A stretch of DNA of 64,000 bases from Bosea sp. (in: a-proteobacteria) (GCF_023953965.1 NZ_JAMLIX010000002.1:620001-684000), one strand, 5' to 3'. Positions 48,980 to 58,457 are shown, numbered from the stretch's first letter. The notes: a model not told the origin generated them from the letters alone. Translations and numbers: made by a program.

Positions 48980-51628
48980 TCAGCCGCGCGCCGCCTTGGG
49001 CGGCTTCTTCTCCGCCTTCTTCGCGGGTGCCTTCTTGGCCGGTGCCTTCTTGGCTGGTGCCTTGGGCTTCGCGGCGCCTGCGGCCTTGGCCTTGCCCTTG
49101 GCGCCGCCCTTCGCCTCGGCCTTGGCGTTCACCAGCGCGATCGCCTGTTCGAGCGTGACGCTTTCCGGCGCCATCGCCTTGGGCAGCGTCGCGAAGATCT
49201 TGCCCCAGGCGACATAGGGGCCGTAGCGCCCGGCCTTGACCTCCAGCGCCCCGCCGGAAGGATGCTCGCCCAGCGCCCGGCCCGGCGTCGCGGGGCGTCC
49301 ACCGCGCCCGCCGCCGCTCTCCTTGGCGACGATCAGGTCGATGGCGCGGTTGGCGCCGAGCTCGAGCACGTCGTCGCCCTTGTCGATATTGGCGTAGACC
49401 TTGCCGTGCTGCACGTAGGGCCCGAAGCGCCCGATGCCGACCAGGATCGGCTCGCCGCTCTCGGGATGCCTCGCCACCTCGCGCGGCAGCGAAAGCAGCG
49501 CCAGCGCCTTTTCCAGCGTCACGCTCGCCGGGCTCATGCCCTTGGGCAGGCTGGAGCGCTTCGGCTTCTCGCCCTCGCCGAGCTGGATATAGGGGCCGAA
49601 GCGGCCGTCGCGCAGCGTGACTTCGAGGCCCGTCACCGGATCGGTGCCGAGGATGCGCACGCCGGGCGTGCCCTGTCCGCCCTCGGCCGAGGCCTCGCCA
49701 TCGGCGGCGGGCACGGAGAGGGGCCGCGTATAGCGGCATTCGGGATAGTTCGAGCAGCCGACGAAGGCGCCGAACTTGCCGAGCTTCAGCGAGAGCTGGC
49801 CGTTGCCGCAGTTCGGGCAAACGCGCGGATCGGAGCCGTCGGCCTTCTTCGGGAAGATGTAGTCGCCCAGGATGCCGTTCAGCGCCTCCAGCACGTCGCC
49901 GACGCGCAAATCCTTGGTCTCGCCGATCGAGGCGGTGAACTCCTCCCAGAAGGCGCGCAGCAGCGCCTTCCAGTCGACCTCCGCATTGGAGACGCGGTCG
50001 AGGTTCTCCTCGAGATTGGCGGTGAAGTCGAACTCGACATAGCGCTTGAAGAAGCTTTCGAGGAAGGCTGTCACCAGCATGCCCTTGTCCTCGGGCACGA
50101 GGCGCTTCTTCTCGATGCGGACATATTCGCGGTCGCGCAGCGTCGAGAGCGTCGCGGCATAGGTCGAGGGCCGGCCGATGCCGAGCTCCTCCATGCGCTT
50201 GACGAGGCTCGCCTCCGAGAAGCGCGGCGGCGGCTCGGTGAAATGCTGGTCGGCGGTAATAGCGCGCTTCTCCAGCCGGTCGCCCGCCTTCATCGCCGGC
50301 AGCTTCTTCGAATCCTCGTCCTCCTCGTCGTCACGGCTTTCCTGATAGAGCGTCAGGAAGCCGTCGAAGAGCACGACCTGCCCCGAGGCGCGCAGCTCGA
50401 GATTGCGCGCGCCGACTTTTGCCGCGATGTCGACCGTGGTGCGTTCCATCTCGGCCGATTCCATCTGGCTGGCGATGGTGCGCTTCCAGATCAGCTCGTA
50501 GAGCCTGGCCTGCTCCGGTTCGAGATGGCGCGTGACCATCGCCGGCAGCCGGCCGAGATCGGTCGGGCGGATCGCCTCGTGGGCCTCCTGCGCGTTCTTG
50601 GCCTTGACCGTGTATTTGCGCGGCACGTTCGGCACGTATCTGTCGCCGAACTCCTTGCCGATGACGCGGCGCGCCGCGGCGATGGCCGAGCCGTCCATGT
50701 CGACGCCGTCGGTTCGCATATAGGTGATGAGCCCGACCGTCTCGCCGCCGATGTCGACGCCCTCATAGAGGCGTTGCGCCAGCTGCATCGTCCGCGCCGG
50801 GGCGAGGCCGAGCTTGCGCGAGGCTTCCTGCTGCAGCGTCGAGGTCTGGAAAGGCGGGTAGGGGTGGCGCTTGACCGGCTTCGCCTCGACCTCGGTCACC
50901 GTGAAGAGGGCACTTTCCAGCGCCTCCTTGAAGGCTTTCGCCTCCTCGGCCGTACCGATGTCGAGCCTCGCGATCTTCTTGCCGTCGGCGCCGACGAGGC
51001 GGGCCTCGAAGGTCTGGCCGGATTGCGTGGCGAGCGTCGCCACCAGCGACCAGTATTCGCGCGGGCGGAATGCCTCGATCTCGCGCTCGCGGTCGCAGAC
51101 GAGGCGCAGCGCCACCGACTGCACCCGGCCGGCCGAGCGGGCGCCCGGAAGCTTGCGCCACAACACCGGCGAGAGCGTGAAGCCGACGAGATAGTCCAGT
51201 GCCCGCCGCGCCAGATAGGCATCGACCAGCGCCTGGTCGATCGCGCGCGGATTGGCCAGCGCCTTCTGCACGGCGTCCTTGGTGACGGCGTTGAAGGTGA
51301 CGCGCTCGACGGCTATGCCCTTCAGCACGCGCTTCTGGTTCAGCGCCTCCAGCACGTGCCAGGAGATCGCCTCGCCCTCGCGATCCGGGTCGGTGGCGAG
51401 AATCAGCTTCTCGGCGCCCTTCACGGCGCGCGCGATCTCGGCGACCTGCTTGGCGCCGCGGCCCTCGATCTCCCAGGTCATGGCGAAGTCGTTGTCCGGC
51501 TCGACCGAGCCGTCCTTGGCCGGCAGGTCGCGGATATGGCCGAACGAGGCGATGACCTCGTAGTCGGAGCCGAGATATTTGTTGATCGTCTTGGCCTTGG
51601 CCGGCGACTCGACGACGAGGAGCTTCAT
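48980..51628 (-). CDS. topA: DNA topoisomerase I
   Basis: An 882-residue type IA topoisomerase relaxing negative supercoils. TOPRIM domain MKLLVVESPAKAKTINKYLG and ATDPDREGEAISWH; active-site Tyr in GLITYMRTDGVDMDG; one C4 zinc finger (CPNCGNGQLSLKLGKFGAFVGCSNYPEC); then repeated Topo-C modules ending GRFGPYIQLGEG/GRYGPYVAWGK. The tail is a Lys-Ala-Pro repeat (KAPAKKAPAKKAPAKKAEKK) likely contacting DNA. ATG 51628 preferred to an upstream TTG. Confidence 0.97.
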   Translation of the reverse strand: MKLLVVESPAKAKTINKYLGSDYEVIASFGHIRDLPAKDGSVEPDNDFAMTWEIEGRGAKQVAEIARAVKGAEKLILATDPDREGEAISWHVLEALNQKRVLKGIAVERVTFNAVTKDAVQKALANPRAIDQALVDAYLARRALDYLVGFTLSPVLWRKLPGARSAGRVQSVALRLVCDREREIEAFRPREYWSLVATLATQSGQTFEARLVGADGKKIARLDIGTAEEAKAFKEALESALFTVTEVEAKPVKRHPYPPFQTSTLQQEASRKLGLAPARTMQLAQRLYEGVDIGGETVGLITYMRTDGVDMDGSAIAAARRVIGKEFGDRYVPNVPRKYTVKAKNAQEAHEAIRPTDLGRLPAMVTRHLEPEQARLYELIWKRTIASQMESAEMERTTVDIAAKVGARNLELRASGQVVLFDGFLTLYQESRDDEEDEDSKKLPAMKAGDRLEKRAITADQHFTEPPPRFSEASLVKRMEELGIGRPSTYAATLSTLRDREYVRIEKKRLVPEDKGMLVTAFLESFFKRYVEFDFTANLEENLDRVSNAEVDWKALLRAFWEEFTASIGETKDLRVGDVLEALNGILGDYIFPKKADGSDPRVCPNCGNGQLSLKLGKFGAFVGCSNYPECRYTRPLSVPAADGEASAEGGQGTPGVRILGTDPVTGLEVTLRDGRFGPYIQLGEGEKPKRSSLPKGMSPASVTLEKALALLSLPREVARHPESGEPILVGIGRFGPYVQHGKVYANIDKGDDVLELGANRAIDLIVAKESGGGRGGRPATPGRALGEHPSGGALEVKAGRYGPYVAWGKIFATLPKAMAPESVTLEQAIALVNAKAEAKGGAKGKAKAAGAAKPKAPAKKAPAKKAPAKKAEKKPPKAARG

Positions 51629-51836
51629 GATGCGTGGTCTCGACAACAGGTCTTCCGGAGCGCGGAGCCGGCCCGGGACGGGGCGGTTCCGCGACCGGCA
51701 AGGCTCCGGCGGTTCGGAATTGCGCGCGAAAGTGGGTCAGCGGAGAGGCCGTGTCAAACGGCGAATGCGCTTTGCGTGTCGTACAGGACCGTTTAGAGCC
51801 TTTCGCGGTGCATCGCCGTCACATGGGGAGAAAAGC

Positions 51837-52655
51837 GTGTCGTCGCAAGCACAGATCAGGCGCCTGACGGCGCTCGACATCACGAGCCGCAAGGCGGCCG
51901 AGCCGATCGTGACGCTCACCGCCTATACCGCGCCGATGGCGGCGCTGGCCGACCGCCATTGCGATATCCTGCTCGTCGGGGATTCGCTGGGCATGGTCGT
52001 GCACGGCCTCGACAGCACCGTGGCGGTGACGCTGGAGATGATGATCCTGCACGCGCAAGCCGTGATGCGCGGCTCGCGAAGGGCGCTCGTCGTCGTCGAC
52101 ATGCCCTTCGGCAGCTATGAGGAGAGCCCCGGGCAGGCGTTCCGCAACGCCGCCCGCGTCATGCGGGAGGTGGGCTGCGGGGCGGTGAAGCTCGAGGGCG
52201 GGCAGCGCATGGCGCCGACGATCCGCTTCCTCGTCGAGCGCGGCATCCCGGTGATGGGCCATGTCGGGCTGACGCCGCAGGCGGTGAACGTGCTCGGCGG
52301 CTTCAAGGCGCAGGGGCGCAACCGCGCGCAATGGCCGGCGATCGGCGCCGACGCCGCGGCTGTCGCCGAGGCCGGCGCCTTTTCCGTGGTGCTGGAGGCG
52401 ATCGCCGAGCCGCTCGCGGTCGAGATCACCGCCGCGGTCGCGATCCCGACCATCGGGATCGGCGCCTCGGCGGCCTGCGACGGGCAGGTGCTCGTGCTCG
52501 ACGACATGCTCGGCCTGACCGGGCGCGTGCCGAAATTTGTGAAGCTCTTCGGGGGTCTCGGCGAAGCCGCCGACAAGGCGATGGCGGATTACGCCGCCGA
52601 GGTCCGCGCCCGGCGCTTCCCGGGGCCGGGGCATGTCTATGCGGTGAAGGACTAG
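51837..52655 (+). CDS. panB: 3-methyl-2-oxobutanoate hydroxymethyltransferase (ketopantoate hydroxymethyltransferase)
   Basis: A 272-residue TIM-barrel enzyme making ketopantoate for pantothenate/CoA synthesis. Diagnostic blocks: LTAYTAPMAALADRHCDILLVGDSLGMVVHG (metal Asp), DMPFGSYE, VKLEGG, GHVGLTPQAVNVLGGFKAQG and IGIGASAACDGQVLVLDDMLGL. The start is GTG 51837, set by a GGGGAG ribosome site about six bases upstream. Divergent from topA. Confidence 0.96.
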   Translation: MSSQAQIRRLTALDITSRKAAEPIVTLTAYTAPMAALADRHCDILLVGDSLGMVVHGLDSTVAVTLEMMILHAQAVMRGSRRALVVVDMPFGSYEESPGQAFRNAARVMREVGCGAVKLEGGQRMAPTIRFLVERGIPVMGHVGLTPQAVNVLGGFKAQGRNRAQWPAIGADAAAVAEAGAFSVVLEAIAEPLAVEITAAVAIPTIGIGASAACDGQVLVLDDMLGLTGRVPKFVKLFGGLGEAADKAMADYAAEVRARRFPGPGHVYAVKD

Positions 52656-52665
52656 GCGCTACCCC

Positions 52666-52707
52666 TGTCGTTCCGGGGCGCGCCGCAGGCGCGAACTCGG
52701 AATGACG
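52666..52707. repeat. Short copy of the GTCATTCCGGGGCG palindromic repeat
   Basis: TGTCGTTCCGGGGCGCGCC (52666-52684) is followed by GGCGCGAACTCGGAATGACG. This equals the outer arms of the 40405 element with the inner inverted repeat missing. Confidence 0.65.
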
Positions 52708-52766
52708 CTGTTGCTACCACGCCCGCTTGCGCGGCGCCCGACTCGCGCCTAAACAGCCTGCTTCAA

Positions 52767-53711
52767 ATGACATCGCCAGCACCGCTCTATCCGCACCGCC
52801 ATCTCCTCGGGATCGAGGGGTTGTCCCATCTGGACATCGAGGCTCTTTTGGACAGGGCGGAGGACTATGTCGCCCTCTCCCGGCAGGTCGAGAAGAAGGC
52901 GGCGACGCTGCGCGGACGGACGCAGATCAACCTGTTCTTCGAGCCCTCGACACGGACGCAGGCCTCCTTCGAGCTCGCCGGCAAGCGCCTCGGCGCCGAT
53001 GTGATGAACATGTCGGTCGCCTCCTCCTCGGTGAAGAAGGGCGAGACGCTGATCGACACCGCCGCGACGCTCAACGCCATGCGGCCGGACATCATCGTCG
53101 TGCGCCATCACGCGGCGGGCGCGGTCAACCTGCTCGCCCGCAAGGTCAGCTGCTCGGTGGTGAATGCCGGCGACGGCGCCCATGAGCATCCGACGCAAGC
53201 CCTGCTCGACGCGCTGACGATTCGCCGCAACAAGGGCCGCATCCAGGGCCTGACGGTCGCGATCTGCGGCGACATCCTGCATTCGCGCGTCGCCCGCTCC
53301 AACATCATCCTGCTCAATGCGCTGGGTGCCAAGGTCAGGCTGATCGCGCCGACGACGCTCTTGCCGGCCGGCATCGAGCGCATGGGCGTCGCGGTCTTCA
53401 CCGACATGAACAAGGGCCTCGAAGGCGCTGATATCGTGATGATGCTGCGCCTCCAGCTCGAGCGCATGCACGGCGCCTTCGTGCCCTCGCCGAAGGAATA
53501 TTTCCGCTATTACGGGCTCGACCATGACAAGCTCGCCCGCGCCGCGCCGGACGCGCTGGTGATGCATCCGGGACCGATGAACCGGGGCGTCGAGATTTCC
53601 TCGGCCGTGGCCGACGGCGCCCAGTCGCTGATCCGCGAGCAGGTCGAGATGGGCGTCGCCGTGCGCATGGCGGTGCTCGACGCGCTGGCCCAGCACCTGC
53701 CGAACGTCTGA
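52767..53711 (+). CDS. pyrB: Aspartate carbamoyltransferase catalytic subunit
   Basis: A 314-residue enzyme forming carbamoyl-aspartate in pyrimidine synthesis. Carbamoyl-phosphate site EPSTRTQASFELAGKRLGADV, GDGAHEHPTQALLDALTI, and aspartate-site MHPGPMNRGVEI are intact. It is 15 bp upstream of the pyrC-like gene, the arrangement used by PyrB/inactive-PyrC' complexes. Confidence 0.97.
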   Translation: MTSPAPLYPHRHLLGIEGLSHLDIEALLDRAEDYVALSRQVEKKAATLRGRTQINLFFEPSTRTQASFELAGKRLGADVMNMSVASSSVKKGETLIDTAATLNAMRPDIIVVRHHAAGAVNLLARKVSCSVVNAGDGAHEHPTQALLDALTIRRNKGRIQGLTVAICGDILHSRVARSNIILLNALGAKVRLIAPTTLLPAGIERMGVAVFTDMNKGLEGADIVMMLRLQLERMHGAFVPSPKEYFRYYGLDHDKLARAAPDALVMHPGPMNRGVEISSAVADGAQSLIREQVEMGVAVRMAVLDALAQHLPNV

Positions 53712-53726
53712 GCGGGATGACCGAAC

Positions 53727-55028
53727 ATGGCTGAAACGCAGGACATCGCAATCCTCAACGCCCGGCTGATCGACCCCGCGACCGGACGCGAGGGCGTGGG
53801 CTCCGTCCGGCTCAGCGACGGCGTGATCGCGGCTGTCGACTGGCAGGGCATGCCCGCCACGGGCGAGGGCGTGCGCCGCATCGACGCCAAGGGCCAGGTG
53901 CTGGCGCCCGGCCTCGTTGATCTGCGCGCCTTTCTCGGCGAGCCCGGCGCGGAGTTCCGCGAGACGCTCGGCACCGGCTCGCAGGCCGCCGCCGCCGGCG
54001 GCGTGACCACGATCGTCTGCCGTCCCGATACCCACCCGGCGATCGACGACCCCGCGATCATCGATTTCCTCAAGCGCCGCGCCCGCGACAAGGCGATCGT
54101 CAACGTTCTCTCCTGCGCCGCCCTGACCAAGGGGCTCGAGGGCAACGAGATCACCGAGTTCGGCCTGCTGCTGGAGGCCGGTGCCGTCGCCTTCTGCGAC
54201 GGGGCGAGGGGCCTGCGCAACCCGCAGGTCATGCGCCGCGCCATGATCTACGCGCTGAATTTCGACGCGCTGATCATGAACCATGTCGAGGACCCCGAGC
54301 TGCGCGGTTCGGGCGTGATGAACGACGGCGAGTTCGCCAGCCGCAAGGGCCTGCCGGGCATTCCCCGGGAGGCCGAGACGGTGATGCTGGAGCGCGACAT
54401 CCGCCTCGCCCGCGCCACCGGCGCCCGCTACCACGCCGCGATGATCTCCTGCGCGGAATCGGTCGAGCTCATACGCCGCGCCAAGCAGGACGGCGTGCGC
54501 GTCACCTGCGGCGTCTCGATCAACAGCCTCACCCTCAACGAGAACGACGTCGGCGACTACCGCACCTTCTGCAAGGTCTCGCCGCCGCTGCGCCACGAGG
54601 ACGATCGGCTGGCCATGGTCGCGGGCCTGGCCGAGGGCGTGATCGACGTCGTCGTCTCCGACCACGATCCCCAGGACGTCGAGACCAAGCGCCAGCCCTT
54701 CGCCGAAGCCGCCGACGGCGCGCTCGGCATCGAGACCATGCTCTCGGCCTCGCAGCGGCTGGTGCAGGCCGGGCAGATCGGCCTGCCCGGGCTCCTCGCC
54801 GCGCTCTCGGCGCGGCCCGCCGCGCTCATCGGGCTTCCCGCCGGCCGGCTCGCGGCCGGGGCGCCGGCCGATCTCGTGCTCTTCGACCCCGAGGCGCCCT
54901 TCGTCGTCGACAAGCGCAAGCTCAAGTCGCGCGCCAAGAACTCGCCCTTCGACGAGGCGCGGCTGGAAGGCATCGTCCAGGCGACCTTCGTCGGCGGCCG
55001 GGTGGTCTACGAGGCGGAAGCCGGCTAG
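53727..55028 (+). CDS. Dihydroorotase-like protein lacking the HxH metal motif (PyrC'/PyrX type)
   Basis: A 433-residue amidohydrolase-fold protein paired with PyrB. Active dihydroorotases have a DxHxH motif after PGLVD; here the text is APGLVDLRAFLGEPGAEFRETLGTG, so both His ligands are gone. The bridging Lys region and the later HH pair (replaced by CGVSINSLTLNEND) are also altered, while VSDHDPQD keeps an Asp. It is therefore probably a structural, non-catalytic partner of aspartate carbamoyltransferase, as described for PyrC' proteins; an active PyrC should lie elsewhere in the genome. Confidence 0.88.
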   Translation: MAETQDIAILNARLIDPATGREGVGSVRLSDGVIAAVDWQGMPATGEGVRRIDAKGQVLAPGLVDLRAFLGEPGAEFRETLGTGSQAAAAGGVTTIVCRPDTHPAIDDPAIIDFLKRRARDKAIVNVLSCAALTKGLEGNEITEFGLLLEAGAVAFCDGARGLRNPQVMRRAMIYALNFDALIMNHVEDPELRGSGVMNDGEFASRKGLPGIPREAETVMLERDIRLARATGARYHAAMISCAESVELIRRAKQDGVRVTCGVSINSLTLNENDVGDYRTFCKVSPPLRHEDDRLAMVAGLAEGVIDVVVSDHDPQDVETKRQPFAEAADGALGIETMLSASQRLVQAGQIGLPGLLAALSARPAALIGLPAGRLAAGAPADLVLFDPEAPFVVDKRKLKSRAKNSPFDEARLEGIVQATFVGGRVVYEAEAG

Positions 55029-55053
55029 GCTGTCCGCGCGCACCGCGGGGGAA

Positions 55054-55686
55054 ATGGGCGGCATGACGGATGTTCTGAACTGGGGCCTCTCCGGCCCGGC
55101 CACGCTCATCGCCCTCGTCATCGGCTATCTCTTCGGCTCGATCCCCTTCGGCATCGTCGTGACGAAGCTTTCCGGCGGGCCGGACCTGCGCAGCATCGGC
55201 TCCGGCAATATCGGCGCGACCAACGTGCTGCGCACCGGCAGCAAGAAGCTGGCGGCCGCGACCCTCATCGGCGACATGCTGAAGGGGACGGCCGCGGTGC
55301 TCGTCGGGGCGCGCTTCCTCGGCGGCCCGGAGGCGGCGCTGGCGGCGGGCTTCGGCGCCTTTCTCGGTCATCTCTTCCCGGTCTGGCTGGGTTTCAAGGG
55401 CGGCAAGGGCGTCGCGACCTATCTCGGCGTGCTGATCGGCGTGAAGCTTCCGGTCGCGCTCGTCTTCGCCGCGGTCTGGCTCGGCATTGCCGGCATCTGG
55501 CGTTATTCCTCGCTCGCCGCGCTGGTCGCCAGCCTGCTGACGCCGCTCCTGCTCTGGCTCTGGGCCGGGATGCCGCAGGCCGCGCTGGTCATGGCCGTTC
55601 TGACGCTCCTGCTCTGGATCATGCACAGAGGCAACATCGCCCGGCTCGCCGCCGGGACCGAAGGCAAGATCGGCCAGAAGGGCTGA
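55054..55686 (+). CDS. plsY: Glycerol-3-phosphate acyltransferase PlsY
   Basis: A 210-residue inner-membrane enzyme transferring acyl groups from acyl-phosphate to glycerol-3-phosphate. The three PlsY motifs are seen: GYLFGSIPFGIVV, RSIGSGNIGATNVLR, and GFKGGKGVATYLGVL. ATG 55054 or ATG 55063 (MTDVLNW) both fit. It is 5 bp from dprA. Confidence 0.96.
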   Translation: MGGMTDVLNWGLSGPATLIALVIGYLFGSIPFGIVVTKLSGGPDLRSIGSGNIGATNVLRTGSKKLAAATLIGDMLKGTAAVLVGARFLGGPEAALAAGFGAFLGHLFPVWLGFKGGKGVATYLGVLIGVKLPVALVFAAVWLGIAGIWRYSSLAALVASLLTPLLLWLWAGMPQAALVMAVLTLLLWIMHRGNIARLAAGTEGKIGQKG

Positions 55687-55690
55687 CGGG

Positions 55691-56908
55691 ATGGCCGGCA
55701 TCGTCCTCTCCGATCGCCAGCGCCTCGACTGGCTCAGGCTGATCCGCAGCGAGAACATCGGCCCGCGCAGCTTCCGCTCCCTGATGAACCGCTTCGGCGG
55801 CGCGGCCGCCGCGCTCGACGCCCTGCCGGATCTCGCCCGTCAGGCCGGCCGTGCCATCCGGCTCTGCCCGGCGGCGCAAGCCGAGCGCGAGTTCGAGGCG
55901 CTGCACCGCCTCGGCGGCCGGTTGATCGCCTCGGGCGAAGCCGCCTATCCGGTGCCGCTCCAGGCGATCGATTCGGCGCCGCCGCTCATCGCGGTGCTCG
56001 GGCAGGCCGAGGTGCTGCAACGGCCGGGCGTGGCGCTGGTCGGCTCCCGCAACGCCTCGGCCGCCGGCCTGAAATTCACCGCCCGCCTCGCGCGTGAGCT
56101 CGGCGAGGCCGATTTCGCGATCGTCTCGGGGCTCGCCCGCGGCATCGATACGGCCGCCCACGAGGCGAGCCTCGAAACCGGGACGGTCGCCGTCCTCGCC
56201 GGCGGGCTCGACGAGATCTATCCGCCGCAGAACATCCCGCTCGCCCGCCGTATCGTCGAGCGTGGCGCGCTGATCAGCGAGATGCCGCTCGGCTGGGTCG
56301 CCCGCGCGCGCGATTTCCCGCGGCGCAACCGCCTGGTCTCCGGGCTTTCGCTGGGGACGGTCGTGGTCGAGGCGGCGCGCCGCTCGGGCTCGCTGATCAC
56401 GGCGCGCTTCGCCAACGAACAGGGCCGGCTGGTCTTCGCCGTTCCGGGCTCCCCGCTCGACCCGCGCGCCGAGGGCGGCAACCACCTGATCCGGGAGGGC
56501 GCGATCCTCTGCGCGGAAGCCGCCCATGTCATCGAGGCGCTCGATCCCCTGCGGCAGCGCGAGCCCGGCCTGCCGCCCCCGGCCCGGACCATGCGCGAGA
56601 CGCTCGAGCCGTCGCCGACCGAGGCGATGTGGGACGAGCTCGACTGGCCGGGGATCCTGCCGGCCCCCGAATATGCCCGCCATGACGACGGCTTCGTGCC
56701 GCAGCCGCCGCAATCGGAGCGCCCCGCCGATGGCGCCGATGCCCGCCGCCTGCTCGAGCTGCTCGGCCCCACGCCGATCGCGCTCGACGATCTCGTCCGC
56801 GCCAGCGGGCTTTCCGCCCGCGCGGTCGGCCATGTCCTGCTCGAGCTGGAGCTGACGGGCGCGATCCGGCGCCATCCCGGCGGGGCCTTGTCGCGCGGCA
56901 TGCCTTGA
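55691..56908 (+). CDS. dprA: DNA-processing protein DprA
   Basis: A 405-residue RecA loader for incoming single-stranded DNA in transformation. An N-terminal SAM-like region (LIRSENIGPRSFRSLMNRFGG) precedes the Rossmann fold: VALVGSRNASAAGLKFTARLAREL, SGLARGIDTAAHEASL, and NRLVSGLSLGTVVVEAARRSGSLITA. A C-terminal winged-helix domain (LDDLVRASGLSARAVGHVLLELELTGAIRR) is present. It ends beside the rpmG terminator. Confidence 0.95.
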   Translation: MAGIVLSDRQRLDWLRLIRSENIGPRSFRSLMNRFGGAAAALDALPDLARQAGRAIRLCPAAQAEREFEALHRLGGRLIASGEAAYPVPLQAIDSAPPLIAVLGQAEVLQRPGVALVGSRNASAAGLKFTARLARELGEADFAIVSGLARGIDTAAHEASLETGTVAVLAGGLDEIYPPQNIPLARRIVERGALISEMPLGWVARARDFPRRNRLVSGLSLGTVVVEAARRSGSLITARFANEQGRLVFAVPGSPLDPRAEGGNHLIREGAILCAEAAHVIEALDPLRQREPGLPPPARTMRETLEPSPTEAMWDELDWPGILPAPEYARHDDGFVPQPPQSERPADGADARRLLELLGPTPIALDDLVRASGLSARAVGHVLLELELTGAIRRHPGGALSRGMP

Positions 56909-56919
56909 AACCAAACGAA

Positions 56920-56946
56920 AGAACCGCCCGGCGAAGGGGCGGTTCT
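56920..56946. terminator. Hairpin terminator between dprA and rpmG
   Basis: GAACCGCCC (56921-56929) pairs with GGGCGGTTC (56937-56945), extended by A-T at 56920/56946, around a 7-base loop. The two genes converge here, so it may serve both. Confidence 0.75.
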
Positions 56947-56982
56947 CCAAAATCCAGATCGGATATTCGGGCCGTTTACGCC

Positions 56983-57150
56983 TTACTTGATCTTGGTTTC
57001 CTTGAACTCGACGTGCTTGCGCGCGACCGGGTCGTACTTCTTCTTCGACATCTTCTCCGTCATCGTGCGCGAGTTCTTCTTCGTCACGTAGAAGAACCCG
57101 GTGTCGGCGGTCGAAAGCAGCTTGATCTTGATCGTCACGGCCTTGGCCAT
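56983..57150 (-). CDS. rpmG: 50S ribosomal protein L33
   Basis: A 55-residue protein, MAKAVTIKIKLLSTADTGFF followed by YVTKKNSRTMTEKMSKKKYD and PVARKHVEFKETKIK. This is the alphaproteobacterial L33 form without the zinc-binding Cys residues (C- type). It is read on the minus strand, with a hairpin just after its end. In related genomes L33 often lies near the Nudix-DUF983-rnr genes, as here. Confidence 0.97.
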   Translation of the reverse strand: MAKAVTIKIKLLSTADTGFFYVTKKNSRTMTEKMSKKKYDPVARKHVEFKETKIK

Positions 57151-57279
57151 GGGTCTATCCTCGAACCGTGCGGGCTTGGCGCCCTTGCGAAAACAAAATG
57201 GCCGGGCGAGCCCGGCAAACCGTCAGCGCGGGGAATGCCGCAACCGGCCGGCGAAGTCAAGGACGAAAGCTCGCCCCTC

Positions 57280-58014
57280 TCAGAGCTCCTCGCGCACGAA
57301 GCTGCCGCGCTTCTCCCAGTAGAACGGGACCGGCAGCCAGGGCGCGAAGCCCGCCGCGATGCGGGCCTCGACCTCCTCGATGACGACCTTGGTGATGCTC
57401 GGCAGGTCGAGCGCCTTGGCCTCGTCGAAATCGACCCAGACCAGGTCGACAAGCTCCGAATCGGGGCCGACCACGCCCTCGATCCGCCTGGCGACGGCCG
57501 AGGCGTCGATCGCGAAAAAGCGCGTGTCGAACCGCTTCGGCCGGCGCGGCGGCGTGATCGCGCGCGCGACGAAGGTGACGGCCGAGAGATCGGGGAAGAC
57601 GCCCTGCGCCGCGAAATCGTGCCAGCTTCCGGCCGGCGGGGCTTCCGGCGCGCCGAACTCCGCCGAGCCGAAGAGGAGCCCGGTTTCCTCGAAGGTTTCG
57701 CGGATCGCGGCCAAGGCCAGCGCGCGCGCCTTGCCGGCGCCGGGGCGCAGGCAGCGCTTGCCGAGCCGGTCCTCGCAGATCTGCGCCACCGCTCCGGTCG
57801 CGACCATGCGCCGGTCGCCGTCGTCGACGCGCCCGCCGGGGAAGACGTATTTGCCCGGCATGAATTTATGGCCGGCATGGCGCTTGCCCATCAGCACCTT
57901 GGGGCGGGTGCCGCTGCGGTCGAGGATCATCATGGTCGCGGCGTCCTTGGGACGCAGGTTGACCTTGGTGCGGGCCCGCTCGGTCTGGTTGAGGGTGAGG
58001 ACGTGGTCGGTCAT
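57280..58014 (-). CDS. Nudix-family hydrolase
   Basis: A 244-residue Nudix-fold protein. The metal-binding half REUXEEXG is AAIRETFEETGLLFG; the leading Gly part is in KYVFPGGRVDDGD, separated by a long insertion, as in the NUDT19/coenzyme-A diphosphatase-like subgroup. It hydrolyses a nucleoside diphosphate linked to another moiety; the substrate is unknown. Its ATG overlaps the DUF983 stop by four bases. Confidence 0.9.
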   Translation of the reverse strand: MTDHVLTLNQTERARTKVNLRPKDAATMMILDRSGTRPKVLMGKRHAGHKFMPGKYVFPGGRVDDGDRRMVATGAVAQICEDRLGKRCLRPGAGKARALALAAIRETFEETGLLFGSAEFGAPEAPPAGSWHDFAAQGVFPDLSAVTFVARAITPPRRPKRFDTRFFAIDASAVARRIEGVVGPDSELVDLVWVDFDEAKALDLPSITKVVIEEVEARIAAGFAPWLPVPFYWEKRGSFVREEL

Positions 58015-58457
58015 TGGCGCGGTCCGGGAGAGGGCAGGGGTTGGCGCTCGGGCCGGTCGGGCTCGCCGCCGAAGCCGTGCATGCGCGCGGCCCATTGCAG
58101 GCCTATGACCCCGCCCTTGACCGGCTGGATCAGCGCGAAGGAGAGGACGAGCGTCAGGGCCGGCCAGATGATCATATGCCGTTCCATCGGCCAGTCGGCG
58201 AATTTCTCGGCGAGCAGCAGGCCGCCGACGACGATATGGCCGACGATGGTGATCACGATATAGGGCGGCAGGTCGTCGGCGCGCTGGTGGTGCAGCTCTT
58301 CGCCGCAGGCGGCGCAGACCTCGACCGGCTTCAGGAAGGCGCGGAACAGCCGGCCCCGCCCGCAATGCGGGCAGCGGCCCCTGAGGCCCCGCGAGATCGC
58401 CTGCCGCCAGTTGCGCTCCGCCGGGGCGGTTTCGACGCCGTTGATCCGGATTCCCAT
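58011..58457 (-). CDS. DUF983 membrane protein
   Basis: A 148-residue protein with an N-terminal zinc-ribbon-like pair (CPHCGRGRLF and CAACGEEL) followed by two transmembrane helices (~65-85 and ~93-113). This is the DUF983 layout; its role is unknown. It is sandwiched by ATGA overlaps between rnr and the Nudix gene, so all three are translationally coupled. Confidence 0.9.
   Translation of the reverse strand: MGIRINGVETAPAERNWRQAISRGLRGRCPHCGRGRLFRAFLKPVEVCAACGEELHHQRADDLPPYIVITIVGHIVVGGLLLAEKFADWPMERHMIIWPALTLVLSFALIQPVKGGVIGLQWAARMHGFGGEPDRPERQPLPSPGPRQ

Noticed and set aside
48996..49075. Tandem DNA repeat or CRISPR-like array near the topA end
   Set aside because: It encodes the KAPAKK tail repeats of topoisomerase I; there are no spacers, and no CRISPR array is visible anywhere in the window.
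49262..51796. An 844-codon open frame opposite topA
   Set aside because: Antisense to a complete topoisomerase I gene; no domain recognised.
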